A DNA stretch of 64,000 bases from Corella eumyota (taxonomy: Eukaryota; Chordata; Ascidiacea; Phlebobranchia; Corellidae): assembly GCA_963082875.1 (NCBI GenBank), contig OY720097.1:11292501-11356500 (forward strand). Reading direction: 5' to 3'. A program made the translations under genes and the position numbers. Below, piece after piece: positions 50,701 through 62,700 of this stretch (position 1 is its first letter; the number at the start of each line of letters is the position of its first letter). The notes beneath the pieces were generated by a model. It had not been told where the DNA came from. It worked only from the letters and a program-made list of their open reading frames with translations, and ran no database searches.

Positions 50701-53700
50701 ACCATCTATAGGATGAAATTCTTCAATATATATGGTCACAAAGTCAACATATTTTGAGTACAATTTTGTTGTTTCTTTAAATTTCTTGACCTAAAATTGT
50801 TTTTTGTTGGTTCTAAGGGTTTTATGTATGGTCTTATTTGAGTATTAGTTTTATATGTTATATTTTGGTTGTTATTTTTGTTTAGGTTTTTATAAAATTA
50901 GTTTGTTTTTATAAAGTTTTTTACAAAATAACTTTCATTAGATTCGGTAAAAAAATAATCTCAAATTGCTGATTTTAAAAATTAAAAACTTACTTGTTGC
51001 ATAAATGGGGGTCATGTACTTGATCCAAAGTTGACAACTAATGGTCGATTTTTGTTCATTAAACTTAGCAAATTAACTGGTTGAGGTAGTTGTTCCAAGT
51101 TATATATAACTGAATTCAGAGCCCTTTTTCCGACATAAGATTTTGCACTTACTTCATAACAACAAATCTTCCAAAATGCTTTGATTGTTTCCCACTATTA
51201 TTAATATATTTTAAGTTTGTTTAATTGGGTACTTTTACTTAACTTTTATTACAATAATAGGTTTTTTATTTATGAATTTGCCATACTTACTCTAAACACA
51301 TGTTCATTTTGTGCTAGTTCTAAGGGCATCTTCTTTATTGAATGTCTAATAAGAAAGTTCCATAAGCCTGGTATATATCTTATTACTTCCACCACAAATA
51401 TTCGAGTAAGGTTTAAAACAAACTTCAGTACTCTCATAACATTTTGTTTAGAATCCATTCTAAAATCTATATTAACCAGGATTTTTTTACTCTTTCGACT
51501 TTTGTATAACGCTAAAATTATAGTTGCTAAAACGTGTCTCAGATTTATCGTTTTATTGACCTCTCCCATTAGCCTCAGGCAATAAATTCACATTTTAGGC
51601 TGACATTATTTTTACAATCTTACACACCCTACTGAGCTTACAACAATAAACAATTATTTAAACAAGTTGTTGGTCAAGTATAAGTTTAATGAAAATATTT
51701 TATAAAATGACAAAACATTTAAGAAAAGATTACGAGTGATGCTTTGATGTCACCCAAATTTTTTTTAAATACATAAAGTACTTAAGACAACGCATAAATT
51801 TATCTTAATTTGAGGTGTTCCAATAAAATAGAAAAATTTACTATAGGTATTTTAATATGTATATTTACAATATAATTTGTATAAATACAATTAGGTTTAC
51901 TTTTATTTGTATATATACAATTTAAAAGTACAAAAAATACAAAAATAAACAAAAATTATATATTTGTATTATTGCTCATGTTTGGCTACAAGGGTTTAAA
52001 CAACCTCAAAAAAATTAAAACAAATTTGTTTTATCAACTTTAAATTCAAAGTTTGTTTTAAATTTTAAACAATCTCATCATAAATGCTGTAAAATTAATT
52101 TGATTTATTTTTTTTAAATGTTTCAATATTATGGTAACCAATGCTTTTTTTATTAATTTTAATTAAATATATTTGAAAGTTTAAAAGACATAAAAACATT
52201 TTTTTTATTTTAAATATTTTATCATTTTCATTAATTTTATTTCCATTTCTTTAACACTATAATTGAATGGGCCAATCATGCCCTTAAAAACAACAATTCC
52301 ATCCAATATAATAAACAATCTATCTGGATAAGAACCATATTCCTTTACAGCTAAATTGTCCATACCATCAATATAAACATTTTGTAATCCAGTGTCGTGT
52401 GCGAATTCTTTTGCAACCTTTCTTCTTTCATTAATTGTTTTGTGATTATAAACTTGATTGGAGTTTAATTGCATTTGCCATCCATCTATAGGATGGGACT
52501 CTTCAACATAAACGGTCACAAAATCAACATATTTTGAATACTTGCTCATGATCTCTTTGAATTCATTGATCTATGAATGATTTTTAAAACTTAACAAGTT
52601 TAGTTTGTTAATAAAATGATGAATATTTACATGGTAACTGGTTAAAGTTTATTTTTAATAATTTGTTTGAACTGAAATACTTTTAATTGTTGATTAATTA
52701 TAAATTTTGGGTAAGAAACTGAATTAATAAAAAACTTACTTGCTGCATAAATGGGGGTCATGTACATGATCCAAAGTTGACAACCAATGGTTGATTTTTG
52801 TTTATTAAACTCAGCAAATATACTGGTTGAGGTGGTTGTTCCAAGTTATATATAACTGAATTCGGGGCTCTTTTTCCGACATCAGATTTCGCGTTTATTT
52901 CATAATTAGAAATTCTCCACAATGTTTTGATTGTTTCCCACTTAAAATTTTTATATATTTGGTTACTTAATAATTATGTTCATATTTTTATGTGAGTAAC
53001 GTCTGTCATAAATGCCAAAGGTTTATATGTTCTGGTATAACTTTTATCAAAACTCTTCTTTATTATTTAGAAATAGCCAGGTTAGTGTGTTTTATTTACT
53101 TTGCCAACCTTAAATATATGTTCCCCTTCAGCCAGCTGCACAGGCATTTTCTTTATTGCATGTGTGATTATAAAATTCCATAAGCCTGGAATATATCTTA
53201 TAACTTCAACCACGAATATTCGAATAACACGTATAAGAAACATAAAAATCCCTACAGACTGGCCATAAACTGTCATTTTGCTGAAATGACAACCTATTGT
53301 ATATTACACTGCCTAAGCCATTTTTAATTTTAATTAATGAAATACAGAGAAAAATGTCATTACTTTTATTATATAAGTATAACAGAGGCATTTTTTGGGT
53401 TTATGCGTTTAATACCTAAGGATGGTCTATGCTCTTAGGGCATTTAATGCCATTAACATATCAGCTATCTGATCTAGTTCTGTGTGCAATGATCTGTGGT
53501 AAACCTAGCTAAGAATGACACAGCAAATTTAATGTGCCTTTTTCAACTTGGTATAATTTAAATCTCTTAAACTATTTAATTGAAATATTTGGTTTTATTT
53601 GCTAATTTCGGTTATTGTACCAATACTCATTTAGTAAAAAAAATATTTTATTAGTTTGTTGTTAATTAAGTTTTGTGGATTTTTTTCTACAACATGTCTT

Positions 53701-56700
53701 AGTAATTTTTTTAGTAGTGTGACTTTACCAACTAATTAATTAAAACTTGCAGTAAATAATAATAAGCATTATAACGAGGATAATATTATAACAATATTAA
53801 TTTTAAGAAACTACTAAAAAAAAATTTTGTACATGTGTTTATTACAGAAAAATTACACAGCGTTTAATTTACAACGAAACATATTCCTGCTAACTAATAT
53901 TACATTTTGTAATTAAAGATGACCTCCAATTTTAACATTATTAAGGTTTGTGTTAAAATCTTCATAAATTTTAATTTACAACAGATGTATATTATTAAGC
54001 TAGACAATTAATAAACAACAGGCACAAATTTCCAAAAACCACATTATTTTAATTAAGTAAAACTATGTCTATTAAGTCAATAGCCCATTACTTAATTAAT
54101 TTTTTCAAACAATTTTCCATATCTTTTACATTGAAGGAAAAAGGTCCCATGCCTCTTTCATATTTAACTATCCCATCAAGAATTATATACAATCTATCTG
54201 GCAACGCTCCATATTCACTCATAGCACCATTTTTTATTGAGTCTAAAACAATTGGGCAGTTTTCAATGCAGAAGGATTGTTTAAAGATTCCTGCTGCCTT
54301 AGAACGATCTGCAATTGTTTCATGCTGCTGGATTTTGTGTTCCAATAAATTAAATCTCCAACTGTTGACCGCATGAGCTTCACGAATATATACAAAAAGA
54401 AAGTCGGCCTGTGTTTTGTAGTCTTCAACCAGTAACAGCAGTTGATTTATCTAAAAACACAATTTGAGAAGTCTGCTTACAATTTAGAAGTTTAAGTCTT
54501 GGTAATTAAATTCTTAATTTGAGTAGTTTAGTTTTACTTTGTACAAGTGTAGATGTGCTAATAAACACTGAACAAAAGTTGTGCATTGTGCCTAACTATG
54601 TCCAATTTGTTTAAAGCTCAATTGTTTTTGCTGCTTATATTATTATGTTAATCTTACTTTTTTCGCAAATGGAGGTCAGGAGATAGACCCAAAAATGAGT
54701 ACCAGAGGTCGATTTTGGTTCACAAAATCTAAGAGTTTAATCATTTGCAAAGTTCTTGGATGATGTACATCTATGTTTGGTGCTGGATGGTTAAGTTTTG
54801 CAGTTCTCTTAAAATGACATGTTGTTGTTTTGTATATTTCCCGAATAGTAACCATCTAGAAAATCATGTTTTTATTTGTATTTTGTTTGTATAGTATAAA
54901 GTAATACACTCACACACACAAGTACACAAATTTTAAAAAGACTTTTTAAAAATCTTTAACCTGAATTAGTCTTTGGCCAGGTCCCATAAACTCATCTGCT
55001 ATCATTTTTTTCATGCCCAGTCTATATCTTTTTGGACGAAAAATGTCATACAGCAATAGCTTGACTGCCAAAGTGCAAACTAGCAGGATTGCCTTAATGT
55101 AGGGCAAAATCACACCCATCCTTTAACTTGCTGTCTATTATTTTTATTAAACTGTTTAACTTTTTTGTTTATTTTGACATAACTTGAGAATGTCACAATA
55201 AGCAATTTAAAAAAACTTAAGATCTGAATATATTTATATTGGTTTTAAATAATTGTGTTCACTCTATAGTAAAAATTTTAAATATGAGTCTGCAATGCGA
55301 AAAAACAAGATGGGAAAAATATAAATATTATTTTATAATTGTAGAAGTAAGGGCTTGAGGGTAACATTTGTTATTATGATATTCTAAATATTTTTTTAAA
55401 GATTAAATGCTTTGCTGTACTTGCACTGCACTGACTTGAGGGTATTAACAACTGTTTTTTATATTTTTTGGAAAACCTTTTTATATATTTTTGTTAAAAA
55501 CAATTTAAGCACCAAAATTTAATCAGTTTTAATTTAATTAAATGAATAAATACATAGTAAAATAACTCTACAAAAGTAAGTTGCTAAGTTTTTTTTTCAC
55601 AAAGAATGCTGTTTCAAATTTTGACTTAAATTTTAGTCAAAATTGTCATTTAATTCTTTTGTTGCAAATAACCTGAACAACCTACTTTGAAATATACATC
55701 GCAATTAATCACTAGTTATGTTCGACACAATAATGTCAGTTTTTTATGGTTAAAAGTTAATGTTGCAACAGTTTTTGTAAGCTTTTTTCCATGTGGTCCA
55801 CACTGAAAAAATCAGGTCCCACACCACTTTCATACACAACTTTTTTGTTCTTTATTATACATAACTTATCAGGAACAGAGCCATATATTTTAGTAGACTT
55901 GTTTTCTATCGAGTCCAGCACAACTGGACAGTTGGGTTGCACATCGTGAATGAAAACTTTTGCTGCTTGTGCCCTGTCTTTTATGGTTTTGTGTTGGTTT
56001 ATTGTGTACTGGTTGTAGTTGATAACCCAACCTTCGGTTGAATGAGCTTCTTGAATGTAAATTATTAGAAAGTCGGCTTGATTTGAATACTTATCAACAA
56101 GTTTAAAAAAATTTGAAGCCTGAAGAAGAAGAAAAATCAAGTTTAGCTAAAAACACCCAAAATTTGTAGCAAAATTTATTTTTAAGTTAATCAAATCTGT
56201 TTTACACCAAGGGATAACTTTTGTCATATATACTACCATATAAATTTATTAACCACATTTGTTATTCTTTTACTCACCGTTGCCATAAAGGGGGGTCAGG
56301 AACATGATCCAAAACACAGCACAAGTGGGCGACTTTGCTTCATAAAATCTGTTAAATAGCAACTCTTATTCACATTTTCTAACTTATGGAGTTGTAAATT
56401 TGGTGCAAGTTTTCCAACTTTTATTTCGCGATTAAAATAAAATTTGTATTTTCTCAATATTTGACCAAGGGCTTTCATCTGTATATCAAATGTTATATAA
56501 TAAAAAAAAGCTGATCTTTTAAAAATCAAGTAGTTTACTAATTAAGAATATATTTTGAAATCTAATAAATGACCAGGTGGTCCTGAGATTTGATGATACC
56601 CAATTACTTTTAAAACAGTTAATATTACCAAGGTAAACGATGTATATAAAATTTTCCCACCTTCAAAATTCTTTCAAAAGGTTGACGAGATTTTGCAACG

Positions 56701-59700
56701 GAACTCATTTTAAAAGGAAGTCCAAGCTTTGAGTTAATGGTCCATAATATGTCAATTGTAAGTAAACGAAAAACAGATACAAAAGTAAACCCATATGAAA
56801 GTATACCTACTCGTATTGAATTGATAACCCCCATTATATTTATTTCTATCAGAAGCCTTCACTTTTTAAAACATTTTTAAAAAATTTAGTTTATCTTTAT
56901 CTTAACAGAATGTTTTTTAGCTAACTACTTGCAGTAATTTAATAAACCAATACTGTAAAGTTATATAACGCTTTAATACACATCGCTAAAACTTTTTGTT
57001 TTTTAATCTAATATCGAGTTTCTTAAGCTTTGTATATGTGGTCTACAGTCTGCATTTTGTCTTGTCATCGATGCGGAAAACTTCGTGTTATTCGGGGCTT
57101 ATTGAACAGTAAGGCTTGATTACGTAAACAAAAATCATTGCTGCTTGGTTTTTGTTTTTTGTACTTTTATGTTGATTAAAATTTTACAGATTATTTTCCA
57201 ATACCAGCATTTTGCCTTGTCATCGATGCGGCAAACTTATTTTTATTCTTGGTTTTTCTTATTTACTTGATCTAGTTATACATTGACTTTTTTGTACAAA
57301 CACAAATTATAATAAAATGTCATAAATATTTACTTTTTAGGAGTAAAGAATTTTGTTAATTAGGGTTAAGTAATCAGGATTTTTGTTAATTAGGATTAAC
57401 AATCAGTGAAGTTATGGAGAAATAAGTTTCTTACTAAAAAAAATTATTCATTTCATAAAATTATAAATTATTTTTGCAATTGTTGGTTTTTTTATCTAAA
57501 ATAAGTTTTACTTTAATTTTGGTATTAGTTTTGGGTTAAAATTGTCATTTGTATTTTTTTATTTTAGCAAAAAAATTTAGAGATGACTAACTTTTTAACT
57601 TTTTTTCATGTGAATAATGGCAAAAAAACAGTCCCACACCACTTTTACAAACATTTGCTTTGTCTTTTCGTATACATGATATCTTTGGTATATTTCTGTA
57701 TATCATCATTAATATGGTCTTGTTGTGTGCATTCAAATTTGTTTGAAAAGATACTAAACCTATATAGTTATTGCTTTTAGTATTACCACAAAAAAAAAAC
57801 TTTAAATTTGTTTGTACTGGTTTAAAATTGTTTTGCAATAAGTTATAATTATTGTATGAGTTTTGTTCTTGATAAACTGTTCAAAAATCTTATATTTGTT
57901 ATCAGGGAAATGGACAAAAACTAACCTATAGTGGGCGACCATGCTTTATAAAATTTGTTAAATAAAGTTTTTTTTTATAAAGTTGTAAAATTGGTTCCTA
58001 TTTTCAAACTTATGTCACAACTAAAATAAATTATAGGAGTTTTAACAAATAAGGAATGACTTTTTTCAAATTACCCTAATGTTTTTAAATTTATTTAGTA
58101 TTTGTCTTTTCTTATTTTATTAATTTTTAGCATTGTATTCTAGTTTTTGCTAATATCAACAATTTATAATTTGACATGTCATTTTTTGTTTTTATTTGTT
58201 GCAATTTTTTTATGTTACATAATTTAAAAGGTGAGCACGTTTTTGTATCTATACTTCTAGAAAGATCAGTTGTAACACTATCAAGTGACCCATTGTAAAA
58301 TTATCAAGTACTATTAAGTGCCCTTTTTTAATTTAAAAAGGGCATAAATGTCAAAAAATCTCTAGAATTTTGTTTATTGCCTAGATAATATGGCAATGCA
58401 TTTAAAGACTTTTAAATTCTCAGTTGCGATTTTATATATGATTTTTAACTTAAACTTTTTTTTTTGTTACTTTATTATTACACACATCTGATTATTTTAT
58501 TAAAACAAAAAAGTACTCTGTAATTTCCAAAAATCTAAAAGTTTTTAGTTTTAATACTAGGAATGTTTTCTCAAATTTTAACTTAAATTTTTAGTTAAAA
58601 TTGTCATTCATATTCTTTGTATATAAACATAAAAATCTTTAGATTTATAAGTAAAATTATTTTTTGTCAACAATTAAAACGTTTAAAGAGAAATGAGTTT
58701 ATTCAAATGTGTTTTCATTTGATTAATGTCGAAGAAGAATGGTCCTATCCCACTTTCATACACAATCTGCTTATTTTTAATAATACATAATTTCTCAGGT
58801 ATAGATCCGTATAATTTTACTGCATTATTCTCGATTGAATCCAAGGCTATTGAACAATTAGGCTGGATAGTGTCGGCGAAAATCATAGCTGCTTGTTTTC
58901 TGTCTTCTATACTTTTATGTTGGTGTAAATTATAAGGATTGTTTCCCAATACCCAACCATCAGCAGCATGAGCTTCTTCTATGTAAATGATAAGAAAATC
59001 GGCTTGATTTGAATACTTTTCAACAGGCTTTTTGAATTTCTTAGCCTAAAAAAAAGAAAATAATTGATAAAATTTAAACAGTTGTGGTTATATTCTTTAC
59101 TACTTAATATTAAAATTTTTGTCATTTTGTATTCTAATAAGCAATAAAGATTACATTTTTCATAAATGGGGGTCAGGAACATGATCTAAAACACACCACA
59201 AGTGGGCGACCTTGCTTCATGAAATCGGTCAGATAGTAGCTTTTATTCACATTTTCTAACTTATGTAGGTGTAAATTTGGTGCCAGTTTTCCAACTCTCA
59301 TTTCACGATTAAAATGACATTTAGATTGCTTTAATATTTGGATAATAGCACTTTTCTGAAAATAATTTATATTTTTATATTCTAAAATTCACCATACTCA
59401 AGTTATAAAAGTTATATTTTGGATTCAATGTATTCTGAATTTAATTTTCTATTTTATCAAAACTTTTATTGCACTTTAAATAAGTTGTCCACCTTTAACA
59501 TTCTTTCATTCGGTTTAAGTAATTTTGCAATGGAACTCATTTTAAAAGGTAGTCCGAGCTTTGAGTTGATGGTCCATAATATGTCAATTGTAAGTAAGAA
59601 AAGAACAGTTACAAAAGTAAACCCATATGAAAGTATACCTACTCGTATTGAATTAATAACCCCCATGACATGTAATTCTTTATAGACTACACTTTTCTTA

Positions 59701-62700
59701 TTCCATTTTATATACCTATTGTTAACCTATATTTTAACAGAATGTTTTTTTTTGAACAATTTAAGAAAGGTTATTGTAAAGTTATGCTACTTGAAGATTC
59801 TATACACTTCGGTAAACCTTTTTTGTAAATTTAATTTAAAGTTTCTTAAGCTTCATATAGATGCTCTACATGTTGCCTTATCATCGATGCGGCAATCTAT
59901 CTTTATTTTTTGGCCCTTCTTATTTACTTGATTAGTTATACATTGACTTTTTTGTACAAACACAATTTATAAAAAAATGTCATAAATATTTACTTTATCA
60001 TTTGTTGTTAATTAATATCTAAGATAAAGTGATCAGTAGTGTTATGGAGACTTAAGTTTCTTGATAAAAACAACTATTAATTTGTTAGAATATTAGTTAC
60101 TTCTGCAATTATGTGAGTATTTCATACACCAAATGTTTTTCTTAAATTTTAATATTGGTTTTAAGTTTAAATTGCCATTTAAATTTTATTTAGCGAAAAA
60201 AATTTTTAGGGTTTAAATTAAAATAATTTTTTAATGTTTTTCTAAAAAAACAAGTCCTATGTCACTTTTGTACACAAATGCTTTGTCTTTAAATATACAT
60301 AATTTTCAGGTAATCCCATGTATATTTTTATCGTGTTATTCGGGGCTTATTGAACAGTAAGGCTGGATTACGTAAACAAAAATCATTGCTGCTTGCTTTT
60401 TGTCTTTTGTACTTTTATGTTGATTAAAATTTTACGGATTATTTTCCAATACCAGCAAAATAAGTTTATTTTGCCCAAAATAAAAAGAGAATCGGCTTGA
60501 TTTGCAAACTTGAAAGTAAAAATTATAAACTAAATCATTAATAGGCTAGCAGCTATATATATAGATAGCATGTCATTATTAATATGGGTTTTTATTTGGA
60601 TTTTAAACTTGTTTGAAGAGATAATAACACATGTATTTTTTGTTTTTAATTTGACAGCAGAAATAAGTTTAAAATAGTTTAAAAAAGGTTTAAAATAGTT
60701 TAAATTGTTTTTTTGGAGAGGTTAATAAATTATAATAGTTGTATAATCTTTGTACTTTGTGGTAAACTAAACAAAATGTGTTTATTTGCTATCAGGAACA
60801 TGATCAAACACTAACCACTAGTGGGCGACCATGCTCCATAAAATGTGTAAATTTAAAGTTTTATCTAATTTATAAAATTGTAAATTTAAATTCTGCTTTT
60901 CCACTCTTCATTTGAATCAAGTGACTTTTTGTTGGTTTTAATAAATAGGGAATGGATTTTTTTGAATTCATTTAATTTAAAATCTGGAAAAATTAGTTTT
61001 AGTTTACCCATTTTTGGTTTAAAACACTTATTTTACCCATTTTTGGTTTAAAAAAGTCTTTTACTAAGTAGCAGTATGTGATTTTTTGATTTTAACTTAC
61101 TTCTATTTGTTTGTTACCAAATGTTATATTTATAAGTCAATGCTGGGTAATATAGTTACTTAATTAATACACCAACTTCTTAACCTATGAAGACTGTTTT
61201 ATTTTTTTTTTTTTGCAAAATATTTTTTTTAAGCTGGTACATCTAAACCCAGCATTTTTAAGTAAAAAAGCACCTTGTGTTTTTTAACGGGTATTTATTT
61301 TTAAAACTTAAAACCTAAATGTTTTTTAACTTTTAAGACTAAGAATGTTTTCTCAAATTTTAACTTTATGTTTTAGTTAAAATTGTCATTCATATTCTTT
61401 GTATATAAAAACCAAAAAACCTTTAGAAGTAAATTCATTTTTCACTAATAATTAAAATTTTTAAAGTGAAATGAGTTTTTTTAAATGCATTTCTAAGTGA
61501 TTGACGTCAAAGAAGAATGGCCCTAAACCACTTTCATACACAATCTGCTTGTTTTTGATAATACATAATTTCTCAGGTATAGATCCATATAATTTTACTG
61601 CATTATTCTCGATTGAATCCAAGGCTATTGAACAATTAGGCTGGATAGTGTCGGCGAAAATCATAGCTGCTTGTTTTCTGTCTTCTATACTTTTATGTTG
61701 GTGTAAATTATAAGGATTGTTTCCCAATACCCAACCATCAGCAGCATGAGCTTCTTCAATGTAAATGATAAGAAAATCGGCTTGATTTGAATACTTTTTA
61801 ACAAGCTTGTTAAATTTCGTAACCTGTAAAGTTATTGAAAATATTAAAAAAAAAATAATCAATAATTTTAATTAGTTTTTTAATTAAAATTTAAACAGTT
61901 GTGGTTATATTTTTCACAACTTAATTTCAAAATTTTTGTCAATTTGTATTCTAATAAGCAATAAAGCTTACATTTTTCATAAATGGGGGTCAGGAACATG
62001 ATCCAAAACACACCACAAGTGGGCGACCTTGCTTCATAAAATCGGTCAAATAGCAAATTTTATTCACATTTTCTAACTTATGAAGTTGCAAAATTGGTGC
62101 CAGTTTTCCAACTCTTATTTCACGATTAAAATGACATTTAGATTGCTTTAATATTTGGATAATAGCACTTTTCTAAAAATAAATTGTATTTAAATGTTTC
62201 AAAAATACAATATACAAAAGTTAAACTTTAAATTTATTAAATTTTCTGTTTTTTGCACCTCTTTTTAAAACTTTGTTTTTCATACCTTTAAAACTGTGTC
62301 GTTCAGCTTGTACTCTTCTGTTAGGCCAAAAAGCAATCTAACTTTATTTTTTGTGGTTGATAATATTTCAAAAAACAACACATAAGTAACTTGTAAAAAC
62401 GTGGATCCATACACAAGTATATGTATCCATATTAAGTTAAAAAATCCCATTGTATCTAAAAAGCTGTTATTTCAAAAAAGAATTTTACTGCTATGATTGA
62501 AATGATGCAACTGTCATTACATTGCGTTTTGCAAGTTTTAACGACAGTTATCATGTTTTTATGACATTATAATTTAAATAACTAATTAAAAAACAAATGA
62601 TGTTGTACTTTTCGCGCTAACGACGCTATTCTATGTATTTTTTATAATTTATTTTCTGCGCTAATATTGTGCTTTTAAAGAGCATTTCTCGATTGAAATA

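Noticed and set aside
57583-57838. Two overlapping frames (about 65 and 83 codons) between deiodinase copies D and E
   Set aside because: They overlap on opposite strands and run across the decayed exon 3 trace of relic 1, so they are chance frames.
50994-61992. Reading the TGA codons in the six deiodinase genes as pseudogene stops
   Set aside because: All six have exactly one TGA at the same codon before Pro-Pro-Phe, with intact frames, splice phases and SECIS hairpins; chance decay would not do this. The two true relics look quite different.
50425-62450. Peroxiredoxin or other thioredoxin-fold identity for the cluster
   Set aside because: The U-P-P-F context, the EAH...DGW and the N-terminal anchor exon are specific to deiodinases; no peroxiredoxin PxxxTxxC motif is present.
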